A DNA stretch of 32,688 bases. It comes from Volvariella volvacea V23. Taxonomy: Eukaryota > Basidiomycota > Agaricomycetes > Agaricales > Pluteaceae. Under the pieces are notes generated by a model, which had not been told where the DNA came from, searched no databases, and saw nothing but the letters and a program-made list of their open reading frames with translations. How positions within the stretch are numbered: position 1 is the first letter of the stretch; every line of letters begins with the position of its first letter. The translations under genes were made by a program, and so were the position numbers. The stretch spans positions 597,396 to 630,083 of the forward strand of contig KB722744.1 in NCBI GenBank assembly GCA_000349905.1. Direction: 5' to 3'. Of the stretch, positions 1 through 10,868 are shown piece by piece.

Positions 1-390
1 TGGTCACGATGGGTAAGTTCACTGTGAGTTTCCCCACAGCTGTGTAGTAGCCACACATGCAACGCCTACCCAAAACAAGCAGGTTTAAGTAGCGATTGGT
101 CAGCAGTTGAAGGCAAGTGTAAGAAGGGAATTCACCAATAGACATTGCCAACTCCAACAGCATGTGCACATCCAGCATTTCTTCCACACTTTGTATCACA
201 GAGTTGGTACCAAGTTTTCACTTCGTTCCGGACTTGGTCTTTTCAGGACCAGGAAAGCCGTGCCTGATTTTGGTGCCTAGCGGTAATTTCCGAGCTTGTA
301 ATCTCATATTTTGGCTGAGTTTGATCAAAGTTTCCATTGCATTTAAAAACTGTAGGATATATTGTTACCATACTTTGCATATACATTTCA
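1..390. other. Gene-free left edge
   Basis: I see no supportable gene here. The only open frame (162-422, +) is short, has no recognisable domain and runs into the neighbouring foldback repeat. Base composition becomes more A+T-rich towards 390. Confidence 0.5.
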
Positions 391-864
391 CACATAAAAT
401 AGAAGATTTCTCTCCTTTATAGCTAAGAAATATGTAAAGAATCCATAGAGATATTAACCATTTCGTGTTTTTCACACCAATGAATTGCATCGCATTCAAT
501 AACTGTGAAGCGCACATCAAAACTAATGTAACCATTGAATTCTACATATATTTCGGTACAAGTTTGCTTACAACATCCTAAGGTTCTGTGAAGAATTGAT
601 TGAGCAATGGGACATATATAGGCAACTACACACATGAATGCTTAATTACTCATTGAATTCTTCACCAAACCATGTGGTGTTATAACGAGTTCTGTGCCAT
701 GTTCTATGTATGTTCCAATGGTTATATTAATTTTAATGTACACTTCACAGTTATTGAATGCAATGCAATTCTTTGGTGTAAAAAAACACAAAATGGTGAA
801 TATTTCTACAGGTTCTTCATATATTTCTTAGCTATAAGGGAGAGAAATCTTCCATCTTATATGT
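391..864. repeat. Imperfect foldback (inverted repeat) element
   Basis: Two arms of roughly 200 bases face each other. The left arm (about 391-608) contains 'gatttctctcctttatag', 'ctaagaaatatgtaaagaa' and 'attcaataactgtgaag'. Their reverse complements occur, slightly diverged, in the right arm (about 645-864) as 'ctataagggagagaaatc', 'ttcatatatttcttag' and 'cttcacagttattgaat'. The inner ends also pair: 'tgaagaattgattgagcaat' near 590-608 against 'attactcattgaattcttca' near 645-665. A unique spacer of about 35 bases lies between. Because the arms mirror each other, both give similar short open frames (minus 423-635 and plus 672-866), which I take as by-products and not genes. The shape suits a foldback or MITE-type element, or two inverted copies of one repeat. 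No transposase or clear target-site duplication is visible. Confidence 0.7.
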
Positions 865-2084
865 AGAGCCCATATATAAAGTGCAGTGTCAATATCTCCC
901 ATGGCTTACAAATGAGATGCAATTTTGAGATGCACTTTCTTGATATTCACAATACAAAAAAATTTGAATAACTTGACATAACCTATGTAAATTTGTTGAG
1001 TATAAGGAAATAAAATCATCTATTGTATGTATACAGTGTATCTTTCAAGTATGTGATTAATATTTAAAATACTATACAACCTTTTGATGTATAATACATA
1101 AAATTGCAAATATCATTCAACTTTATCATACCTGTGCTAATACTGTGAAAGGTGGCTGATATTCTTAGTGAAAATATTGAAAAGATACTGTAATTCTCAC
1201 AATCTGATTGGCTGATAGATTTGTGTTTCAGTATGTCTACCAAATTTTTATAATACTAATATATATTAGCCATTTTTCAGTGTGTGATCTTTATGTACCT
1301 TCTTTTTTTATGTATCTTCTCTTTTTTTTGTTAGACAAAATTGTCATATTTCTATGGTTTATCAAAGCAGTGATGCTCTTGACTTGGAAAACAAGCTAAA
1401 TAATATTATTTCAGTAATACTGCATTGGTACTTGTACTCAAATTGTTAGTCATTACTATCTTTTTTATTTGCTCCATTTATTTTTGCATTTGATCTTGAG
1501 ATTTAATTAACTTATTTTATATATTTAATATAGTTATTTTACTTGAAACATTATTCAGAATGACAAAATGTAGTTTTATAAGGATCTTAACTCACAATAG
1601 ACCTATATAATACCATTAATAATCAGGAATACATATATTATTATTATAATCAAGCTGTAATTTACTAGTTAGTAAAAAGTAAAAGATCAGATAGTATACA
1701 ACTTACTATATTTCAAGTAGACTTAGTTCTGGACTTGGATATGCCAGGTGCCAGCCATGGCCTACTTTCCTAAGTATACTGTTTTTATTCCTTTGCCATT
1801 GTTCTTAGTTTGATGGCATGCCATTAGCTATCAGAATTCTGATGGAAACAGAAGGACAATAGTGATTTCTTGATTGGGTATCAGTCTGGTGAGATTTCTC
1901 ATAGCATTTTTCTTTTGATGGTGATAGTGTAGTTGGCAATGAAACCAAGAGAGTGGGTTTTTTATCAGTAATGAGAGTGCTTGGCCCCAGAGATAATACA
2001 CAGAGAAATAAATAGAAGAGAAGAGGAGACACCAATTACTCGGCACACATCTATACATGTTATCAGATGGGCCTACTACAAGGG
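865..2084. other. A+T-rich gene-free block
   Basis: This stretch is markedly A+T-rich, full of poly-A/T and TATA-like runs, and differs from the mixed composition after about 1980. Open frames are short and show no domain. Two overlapping minus-strand frames at 1805-2058 have no recognisable homology. It is probably degenerate repeat-derived DNA. Confidence 0.5.
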
Positions 2085-2400
2085 ATCACCCACACAGCAG
2101 TGCCCAGGTATCACCGGTGGCATAGTTGCAAAAAACTCTCACTACCAGCCAGCAGGGGAGACAAGAGGGATACAAGAATCTTGATGACACGTACTCACCT
2201 CTTAGTAGCCTGTAGATTCAGGTTGTGCTGGAGTCTCTGAGACAAAGCTAGCTCAGCAGAGTAGACAAGGTTGAAACTGAGGAAAACCCCCAGAGCCAAC
2301 CAAGCCCACTTATATATTCACCAGAGTCCATATGTACATATTTACAGTATTCCAGACTATTCTACAGGTATCTATCTATGACTTCATGATGACATCACCA
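2085..2400 (-). mobile_element. Possible degenerate or solo LTR
   Basis: Read on the minus strand from 2400, the segment begins with TG. It carries a TATA-like ATATATAAG run near 2310-2318 and pyrimidine-rich CCTCAGTTTCAACC about 50 bases further on, and it is flanked by repeat-like DNA. This order (TG start, TATA box, transcribed region) resembles a retrotransposon long terminal repeat. No second copy, primer-binding site, gag, protease or reverse transcriptase can be recognised in the window. If real, it is a solo or broken LTR. The right-hand end is an estimate. Confidence 0.25.
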
Positions 2401-4066
2401 GTGTCCAGTGAAAAGCTGACTGTGGGATGGCCCTGAAAACTGTGGGATGTGCACACTCTCGAGATCTGCTTCTGAAGCGCTAGAGGCAATATGCAACACA
2501 CACACAACTCCAAAAACACCCAAATCAAGCTTAAGTTCGTGGGGGCGGCTAGACTGGCATCTACTTGGCTTGATGAACTTCCTCTCAGCGATTCCCAGAT
2601 GACGTCCAAAGCATTGGTGACCCCGTAAATTAGATCTCCTTTGCTCATAATGTAGAATACAGGCCTTCACACACTTAAGCTACGAAGTCCTGACCAAATA
2701 AAACTCTTCTGAGCTTCAGATGGATTTTAATTGATGCCCGGCGAAATTCTGTCTAAGAATCTGCTCGATGTACATGCTCATGATGATGCTGAAACCCTTA
2801 GATCAATATCTAGTGGTTTGCTCTCGCTCGCAAACAAACTATATCCCAAAACTCTTCCCAAGAAGCCAATTCTCAAGTAGACTATATCCCAAGACTATAT
2901 CCCAAGTAACTATATGATTCGTCAAGCAAAGCAGCACTCAAGTTCACTCATAAAATCCGGGGACAAGATTGCTTGATATTTTAATCGACCTTGAAGGCCT
3001 TATATACTGAGTAGATGTACAAATAAATTAGAACTATATAGTTCTTCACAAACAGCATCAAGGAATCTTTTATGGAATGTCATTTCTGATAGTCCATTGA
3101 ATAAAATATTAAAAGAATCAAGAGAAATGAAATAATCGAACCAAGACGAAATAAGGAATATTACTACTTTTCCAGGAAGTTTCCCTGTCACAGAAACGAG
3201 TGCAATTGCATCTGCTTGGGATTTTTGTGAGCGCGAGGCTACCAGGTCCAGTGATACCCGAGATCGAGGTTTTTAAGATCTGGGCGAGGTTGCCAGCCAT
3301 TGGATAGGGTTCAGGGTATCATTACGAATCTGTAATAGGCAGGTAGTGGTCCAGGAAGCTTTGCAAGCCTTCCCGTTATGGTAGCGCATTGTGGGTGACA
3401 TGTCCAGTATGAGTGCACATGTCTGGCGGTCTCAGGCAACCTCCCCATGAATTGGTTTTGTTCTCAAGTGCGAAATATACATCAAACACTCCATTCTGAA
3501 CTTCAAACCAGGCCCAATTCTGGTACCTTCATCAAAGCTTCATACTGAGAGATGTTTCACATGTTATTGTGCATCCACTCTCGAATTTACCTAGTCAGCA
3601 GACCAGAGCTCATCTCTGACTCTCCAAACAATCAGCTTTTTCATGCTATATGGTTTCTCATTTGCATGAACATATATTAGGGGTATATTAGACGAATCCA
3701 GGTCCAGATTTATGGCCGGCCTGTCACTGGAATGTAGTGAGAACTCAGAACCTCCTGATTTACATGCACAATGAGTAAGAAATACTACATAGAGAAGGTT
3801 ATTTTATATCAGGGACTTATCCTACTCACTAAGACAGCCAAAGGCAGGCTATATAGGCATTCACCTAGCTAGTCCCCGCTCCATTTCACTTTGCTTCTGC
3901 ATAGCGTGAGTGGTGGTGATCGTCACCGATCGGCCCGCTGCGGCATGGCTCGAGCCGATATTTAGTATTATTGTCCATGATGTTGGCGTGACAATGGTGT
4001 GACAGGAAAACAACCCCTCCCAGCTGCTAATCTCTTGGCTTCAGTACAGAACATACGCTGAACACA
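2401..4066. other. Intergenic region without a supported gene
   Basis: No convincing coding region was found in these 1.67 kb. Minus-strand frames at 2376-2670 and 3000-3300 are short and lack domains. The segment includes a small 13-base direct repeat (2838-2906). The last 150 bases are the promoter region of the F-box gene at 4067. No clear TATA box stands out. Confidence 0.45.
2838..2906. repeat. Short direct repeat, unit ACTATATCCCAAG
   Basis: The 13-base unit occurs twice head to tail at 2881-2893 and 2894-2906. A 12-base copy (ACTATATCCCAA) lies at 2838-2849. A further partial copy, ACTATAT, begins near 2909. Confidence 0.7.
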
Positions 4067-5995
4067 ATGGTCTCCGCCGACAACCTCAACCACGACGTCG
4101 TAGGGGCTATTATCGCTTTTCTACCGGGGAACGACCTCGCACCAGCGGCACTTGTTAGCAAATCATTCTACGCCGCCGTCATTCCGTGTCTTTATCGCAC
4201 CCTGCCTTTCAAGGCTAACCATGCCAAACGGTACCCCAAGGTGTGCGCATAGTGTTATATCTCACGAGCGACACCATTGACAACTGCCGTGACGCTCATG
4301 CGAACAGGTCATGACGGCATTTGGCGTCGTTTCAAGCCACCCCGAGTTTGCGAGCTATGTGAGGAATGTAGGTGTGTTCGTTCCACCAATCGCTTATCTA
4401 TCTAAGGCTACATCTCAATTTCTTAATCCGCAACTCAGACATTCGAGCTATTCCGATCAAGAATTCCAGTCCCAATCCTAAATTCGTGATGGAGCTCAGC
4501 CGAGCGATAGCTCTGTGCAAAAACCTGACTTCCTTCAAGAGCACGGTTGTTGGCGTACCTTCGATGCTCAAGTGGTTGGCAGAGAAACCAGAGTTAAGTG
4601 AAATGTTGCTCAGGGCGACAAATTTCACTGGAGACCAAGTGGAGAAGTTGATGCAAGTGACGACAGTGAAGAATTTAAGTCTAGAATACGGGTCGTGGCA
4701 TGTGGTTGATATGCTTCCCCATTGGATAGGGTCCTTGACGCAGCCACTTACGTCCCTAACGCTATACGTGAGTCCTCACCCTACTGAATGACGTTCTCCC
4801 ATGTCTCGTTTACTCATGTCAACCCTTAACAGATGATTCCAGATCTTAATGACACCGTGTTGGAGTTGGTTCTGAAGCAATTACCTGACCTACAGACCCT
4901 GAACGTCGTTCGATGTCTAAAGGTCGATCATGTAACCGTCCTTCGACAGCTCGGGCACACACCTAAGCTAGAGAACCTCACCTTCACCGTAACCGTACGT
5001 ATGCCAATACCTTCTGTTCTTCGCCGTACACCAAGTCTGACACACCCCGGTCCCAAACAATTGTCTGTAGGAGAGCACCTGTCCTCTGGATTTCCCTGCA
5101 GCCCCATTGCCACGACTACATCACTTGGCAATTGACACACGATTCTCGCTCATGCCATCCTCACCCTCTCCAGCAATATTGGCAGCAGTAATGGCGCATA
5201 TACAACTCGCCTGCAGCTCTCTTACATCTTTCGCCATCAAACACCCGGATAAGAAAAACACCATCAGTGATGTTTTCGTGCAGAAATTACTAGAATGGAA
5301 CGGCCAATCCTTGCGACGGCTAGCGTTTCTGGATTGCGGCGTTTCTTCTGATATGCTTTGGTTGACCTGTAACACTTGCTCTTCTCTTGAACGATTGGAT
5401 GTGCCCGTTCCTATTAAGGAAATTGTGAGCCTCGCTTCCCTCCATTGCTTTTGCCGATGTTCTACACCATCGCGTATCCTACCTATGACGTGATCGGTGC
5501 TCAGCGCTCCTCTCCCTGCAATTATGCTCTCTCCTTTCCCACTACTTCCGTTTTCCATGCGAACGCTAACTCCATCATTTGTTTTGCAGTTGGACTTTAC
5601 AGAGGCGCTGTCATGCTCCAGCAGCTTACGTACGCTCGTCGATGTGGATTCGCATACTACACACGGTCTGCGACGATCCCTGACCCAGGATGATGTGCAC
5701 AACCTCATGCGACGAGTACGGAACTTGCGGCAGATCGTTGTCGGACAAAGAGTCTGGACTGTAAGTTGCCTCCTTCCATCCGTTCTAACCGAACGGTCTC
5801 GGGCTATTATACCTCGGTTTTGAGTCTTTTTTTGACGCTGATCTTGTGTTTGCCTTGTTTTTGGTCATGTGGGTGACTGATGGTGGTGATTAGGGCCGGA
5901 ATGTTAGAAGGAATAGGGATGTGGAAGTTTCGTTTGAGCGGATACCTTCTCACGGCCCAAGCAGCTATTGGTTTGTTTCACATCAATATCAATGA
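4067..5995 (+). CDS. F-box protein with leucine-rich repeat-like region
   Basis: Likely a substrate-recognition subunit of an SCF ubiquitin ligase, inferred from the F-box. Seven exons join in one frame: 4067-4240, 4308-4371, 4439-4767, 4833-4998, 5102-5424, 5590-5760 and 5894-5995, giving 442 residues. Introns are about 65-165 bases with GT/AG ends; at exon 4 the donor GTATGC (4999) is used because the GTACGT just before it would break frame. Residues 4-45 form an F-box-like helix set (NHDVVGAIIAFLPGNDLAPA followed by LVSKSFY). The rest holds leucine-spaced segments such as VKNLSLEYG, LTSLTLY, LQTLNVVRCLKV and LRRLAFLDCG, as in LRR domains of agaricomycete F-box families, which are large and diverse. 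The substrate cannot be predicted. Exon 1 and the F-box are firm; the last exon is the least certain. Confidence 0.75.
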
Positions 5996-6626
5996 AGAAT
6001 TGTATGGTTTCCGTTTCTCTCGCTCGTCGGCATGCATTCACTTTTCTTTCCTTTGGAGCAACGGGGGTCTGGGCTCGTCCTCTTTCTCGCTGAACGTGCA
6101 TGTGCTGGCCTAACCGTGCGACTGCGTCTTTTTGTTTCAAGCAACCGCAGCACCTTCTTGTCACCATCTTTTCGTCACCACCGCTTTGTGGCTGGACATC
6201 CTTCATGCTGCTTATTCTTAGGCTTATACATCCAACGCATGTCGTTCTTCAGGCCTTCGGGTTTGTACAAACAGAGGTATATTTCTCGTCACGGCCAATT
6301 GCAAAATCATACATCATTGTGGCATAAATGCCGCATCATAGTAACTACTATTTCCCCTTTTGTCTATATCCCTATGGCATAGTGGGGATCAGCGCACCAT
6401 TCATACATTCTCTTCTCCCCCTATCGGCCGTTCAGGCGTCCGAAGCGCTGAAGCCGGCCTCTGCTTTTCTCCGGAAAGCTGAGGTTCTTGCCCTCATTCA
6501 TCACTCTGTAGAGGTCATCATGAGCAAGACTGCGCAATCTTGAGCCAACAAGCAGACTCACAAATCGAACTATCTAAACACACCGTGCCCATTGAAACAA
6601 AGTAATGGGACTTGCATGGATTTCGC
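5996..6626. other. Intergenic region between convergent genes
   Basis: This separates the 3' ends of the F-box gene and the minus-strand gene at 6627-7652. Several short overlapping frames exist here (for example 6032-6382), but none has a domain or good splice context. I see no gene. Confidence 0.5.
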
Positions 6627-7652
6627 TCATACAGCGACTTCGGACAATGTGATGAGGCCAACACCACCTGCCAAACTCAGCATGATCATGTGCCTCGACA
6701 ATGATTGTCGCTGGAAGGTTGATCAAAGTTCGGAGAAATTGTCAGTGTTTGAGTATCATCATCGCCACATCACCATCACCAGACCGAAGGGGAGGGAAAG
6801 ATTCCGGCAGATCGGAGATTAATCGACGGGTCAGTGCCGACGTGGGGCAGGGGGAAGGAGGGAAGAGTGTTCGTAACCATAAGAGGAGGAGGAAGAGGAT
6901 GTGCACATCCATAAGAGGCGTACAACCATAAGAGGCGAAAGAGAGAAGAGAGGAGCGATCAACGTCAGTCGAAGGGATGCGACTGAGAACTCTGGACAAC
7001 TTACGTCTTTCGTCTTGGCTGAGGGATTGTGGGCGTAGCGGGTTATGCGGGCCGGGCCGTCAAACCACTGGACTAGGGGTTCTGAGCCCTCCAGTTCGAG
7101 CTGATGACGGACGGGGCCGGTGGATGTCATGAAAAGTGTGCCAGTGGACGGCGTGTGGTGCTTGCGAGCGCCAGTTGCGGTCATTGTGCTCGGCCCGGCT
7201 GGGATCCTGGGGCGAGTGCGGCTTCGGAGAGCCAGCGCTGGGTTTTTCGGCCGTGCAGGGCCATCGAAGATGATTGGCGGCGGGAGGGGCGCGACTCTGC
7301 TAGGTGATGTGGTGGGCGCTGGAGAGGACGGGGAGGGTGATGACGATGACGATGACGATGATGACGGGCTATAAGAGGATGTGGCCGCTTTTAGGGACGA
7401 GGACGACGTGCCAAGAGTCTTTTTCATCAGTCGGTTATGACTCGGACTTGGTCGTGATTCGCCCAGTCGGACAGGGGCATCGAATATATCGAATATTGGG
7501 CTAATGGTTATGGCCTCTGGCTCATTGAAGGCTAGTGTGTTGGCTTCAGCTTCAGTGGGTGTAGCCCATCTTGGTGGTGTTGAGTGGAAGGGACGGTGAG
7601 CGGGGAGTGTCTTTTGGCGGAGGAGCTTTAGTGCTTGGTGGCGATGAGTCAT
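6627..7652 (-). CDS. Putative mitochondrial protein with FDGPAR repeats
   Basis: Function not recognised. The start at 7652 is chosen because it gives a classic presequence: basic, hydroxylated and free of acidic residues over residues 1-30, ending in HRPFHSTPPRWA. An open frame extends upstream to 7910, but that extension looks non-coding. Exon 1 is 7652-7005 (216 residues). The donor GTAAGT lies just after the codons for SAKTKD. Exon 2 is proposed at 6710-6627, ending in a hydrophobic stretch (MLSLAGGVGLITLSEVAV), for a total of 243 residues. The 294-base intron is long for this genome, so the 3' exon is tentative and another small exon could lie inside. The motif FD(A/G)P(V/A)R appears three times, at residues 57-62, 129-134 and 197-202, each beginning a Pro/Arg-rich stretch. 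A Ser/Pro-rich low-complexity linker covers residues 83-120. Confidence 0.5.
7339..7366. repeat. GATGAC microsatellite inside coding sequence
   Basis: A short run of near-perfect GATGAC/GACGAT hexamers lies in exon 1 of the minus-strand gene at 6627-7652. It encodes its polyserine stretch (residues about 97-105), so it could change repeat number without shifting the frame. Confidence 0.8.
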
Positions 7653-10600
7653 TGCGGGGATAGTGGTGGTGGTGGTGTTGATGACGAAGATGGTGGCTGG
7701 AGAAATAGGCAAACAGACTGTACAGGTACCACTTTTAAGCCTGTAGCTTGGGGTATTACCGGTGAACGGTTTGGAGGTCCCCCCAAGGATTTCGCGATCC
7801 CCTTTATACATGCACCCAAGGTGAAAAAAGTAATGGTACTTTCTAACCTTGGAAGTACCATAATAGAACAACATACCTTGACACCTCGCATTTCGATCGG
7901 AAAATCTCAACCTTATTGAATTCGATACGTTCGAGTACCTTCCCGTTGGGAATTAATGATAGCCTGAAACTAGAGGATAATCCCAGGAGGTGGGGGTGGA
8001 GACATGCACATCTGCCAACGAGTTGGAATCGATGCCAGTCCGACATCTCGTTTCGCAAACCCACCTGATGTTAACATTGCCGCGGGAAAGGGACCTTTCT
8101 GACCCCTGTGGGGACAAGCGTAAGGTCAGGCTAGGCCCCTAGGAGTGGTATGGTAATTTTCTGGTTATTGGGGATGAAACAGGAATCCCTGCACGTACGC
8201 GAACAATGTACTTACTCCTTTCGTCGCGCGTCCACAAGCGCGAATGGGTCAAATCCGTGGAAAATGATGCTGTTAGCATTTTTCGCGGTGTGGCATTAAA
8301 TTTAAAATATTATTATCTTTTTGGTGTTTGGGTCAATTAAGCGGATATGAAGCGGAGTTAAACATACAGGCCAGTAGTTCGTCTACTGAGTCTTCCATGC
8401 AGAGTAAATTGACGAAAGAAGTGAAGGCTCTGCAGTGTGAGGCTTGGGTGTACTTCGAGGATTATATGCTAGTCTTGGCGTATTTCTTGGGAGCGGTTCT
8501 AATTGGTAGCATCAGCGCTGATATACTCAGACGTACGACACTGTAGGTGCGATAATTTCCCTAAGCTCAGACCTATCAATCAAAATGCATTCTCCAGGCA
8601 TTGGATAGAGACCGACCTGCTTCAATGACCGCATAAACGCCACTCAGCACCACGAGAGAATGACATTTCAGATAATCTCATCGCATACTGATGGCAACAG
8701 AGAAGTTGAAAGACACTGGGCATAGCACGCGCAGAAAATCTGACATTGGCATGCGAGGAAATTGAGGTTCTTTTGTCTATGATGAATGATAACGTGTCCC
8801 AAAGTTGCTGTAGGACTCCACGCCAAGACCGAAGTCGAAGGTGTCGCTCACGTCGAACCGGGGAATGTGCTGGAATGAGTGTGAATTGCTCAATGTCGTT
8901 ACAGGCAGCGGGAAAAACGTAGACAGGGGAAATTAGCTGGCGAGGCTCCAAGTAACCGGTTGAAGTGGAGCTCGGTCTTTCGAGCTATGCTACAGGCCTT
9001 CGTATTTTCCGGAGTGGAAATTACAAGCAAGGTACTGAGCCTTCAGGCGTTTGAGAAAGCCCAAAATTGAGGATTTCGTAGCTATTCGAGGATTATCACA
9101 TTCTAGGGCCAAGCTGATAAGATGGTATCACAACCCTTTGTGCCTGGGAGAGATTTACGACCTGGAGTTAGAGAATAGGCAGCTCAGGAAGCGCGCTTCG
9201 AGCGGGCTGTGCGGAAAATTGTGACAGCGTCAACGTCAAACGAACTCTCACCGCTACACGGGCACATATGACAGCTTGCATACTTGCAAGGTAAAATGTC
9301 CTCGGACGTGCGAACTGTAGTGTTCAATCGATTGGCTTTACGCCGCTTTGGATATCCATCTCCCAAGCCCCCTCAATTGACTTGCCAAGACAATGAGGTA
9401 CATTGATAGATAGAAACTTCCAGCGCATATAGGCGGCCATTTATCTCACCTTCTCAAGCACCATGGTGGAGTGCGTAGTTAATCCAGAGATAAATGGGCC
9501 AAGAGATTTGTCCTTGGAGATTTATGCCGAAAATTTGTTAGGCCATCAAGGAATAGAGCAGAGATACGCACTACTGACGAGGTAGTTCCCGATCGTTAAC
9601 GTTCAATACTACGGGATAATCCCCTGAGCGCCGGTGAATTTCGAGGAAGCAACGCCCGTATCGAATGTCTTTGCCAAGACCTTGACAAAGCCACCTCTCA
9701 TACATGTCCTCTTCTGAGAAGCAGCAGATGACATGTATTCCCAGTGGGTGGAGTGCTGGGTCTAAGGGACGATAACCCGCCCCGGGCAGATTAACCGTAG
9801 ACATTCAGTCATGCCCAACGGACTTTGTAGACAGATCCTGAGAGTCTAGTCAGCACGTCAGTCAGAACGCTAGAGACTACGGGCCACAGGACCGAAGCTA
9901 CTAACGTCTTGGCATGTGTAATAGATGGGCTTTGTGTACCTTGAGAGTCGTAGGGCGGACACCCTCGCGCGCCCAGTTATGGGTTCTGAGAGCTCATTCT
10001 CCACTCCCACATCCTTACCGGTCTAACAGAGCATGCTAGCTTGTGTGAATAGTGCTAGTGCCTCCTTGTTAGATTCTCAAACAATCGTGCATACGTTTGA
10101 CGCACCGTATCGGAGTCGCACAAACTCTTTGTCAGCGATAAGAGGTTCGACAAAGGGCAGATTGGGACGGTTTTTTAGTGGACTGACCTTAGGCAAGCTG
10201 TCAATTTTTACGCTGGACAGACAATTTGCTGAGTATCTGACCGGATTAGACGAGGTGTCCTAGAAATCGCATAATGGGTCTCAGTGAACGGCCTCGAGGG
10301 TGGCCGCCAGAAGACTTTGCAATGATCAGCAGCAAACTTACCGCTAAGAAAATGCAAGGAGTGCGTCGCAGTTACCATTCTTAAGCGGTAAGTCTGCCTC
10401 TTTTGCATGAGGTAGAGGCCGTCTGACGCTGACGGTCACCCCGGGAACAACTTGAAACTACCAGGGCCAGTGAAACAGCCACCACTATTCCACTCACATA
10501 AAGTCATATGGCACACTTACCGCCCCCTCCTCAGCTTCCGAATACATCCTCTGCATTCCAACCCCAATTCCCTCCCTGCAAGCTGCCTGTTGCATCGCCT

Positions 10601-10868
10601 CAGGCTCCTGTGCGTTGGCGGAGGGCTGTTTGGCCCTATTTGGTGAGGAACGGAATGCCGAGAAAACGTTGTCTCCTCAAGGCAGTCACGCTCAGGATCA
10701 GTTGATAATAATTGGACAGGCGACTCGCAATGCAAATACAAGGCCAGACCACACCCATTTCCCTGAACTGCAATCACCACGAGGGCGGAGCACAGCTGCG
10801 CCCGGGTTTCAAGCTTTAAGTGCAACTTACCCAACAATTGCTCGACTACCTGACTCGTACCCTGCCAA
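7653..10868. other. 3.2-kb region without a convincing gene
   Basis: This is the longest gene-free stretch of ordinary composition in the window. I read both strands and found only short, domain-free frames. The best of these is a 49-residue plus-strand frame ending near 8546 with a hydrophobic segment (YMLVLAYFLGAVLIGSIS). Its longer version would need a TTG start, so it is not called. A 40-codon frame begins with ATG at 9463. A perfect 8-base hairpin (TGGTACTT/AAGTACCA, 11-base loop) lies at 7834-7860. The final few hundred bases should hold the promoter and 5' UTR of the gene at 10869. The region may be decayed gene or transposon remains. Confidence 0.4.

Noticed and set aside
423..866. 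Two similar short frames on opposite strands
   Set aside because: Their similarity comes from the inverted repeat arms and does not reflect duplicated genes.
4995..5101. GTACGT donor four bases earlier at the end of F-box exon 4
   Set aside because: It breaks the reading frame with exon 5; GTATGC at 4999 keeps it and gives a smooth LRR-like sequence.
5121..5708. 195-codon minus-strand open frame
   Set aside because: It lies antisense to exons 5-6 of the F-box gene and crosses its intron; it shows no domain, while the plus strand splices cleanly.
7653..7910. N-terminal extension of the minus-strand mitochondrial-type protein
   Set aside because: The added residues look like translated upstream DNA and would hide the presequence that begins at 7652.
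8328..8546. 72-codon plus-strand frame with one hydrophobic segment
   Set aside because: It lacks an ATG at its start and only 49 codons follow the first Met; there is no homologue that I recognise. It is kept as a note in the gap entry.
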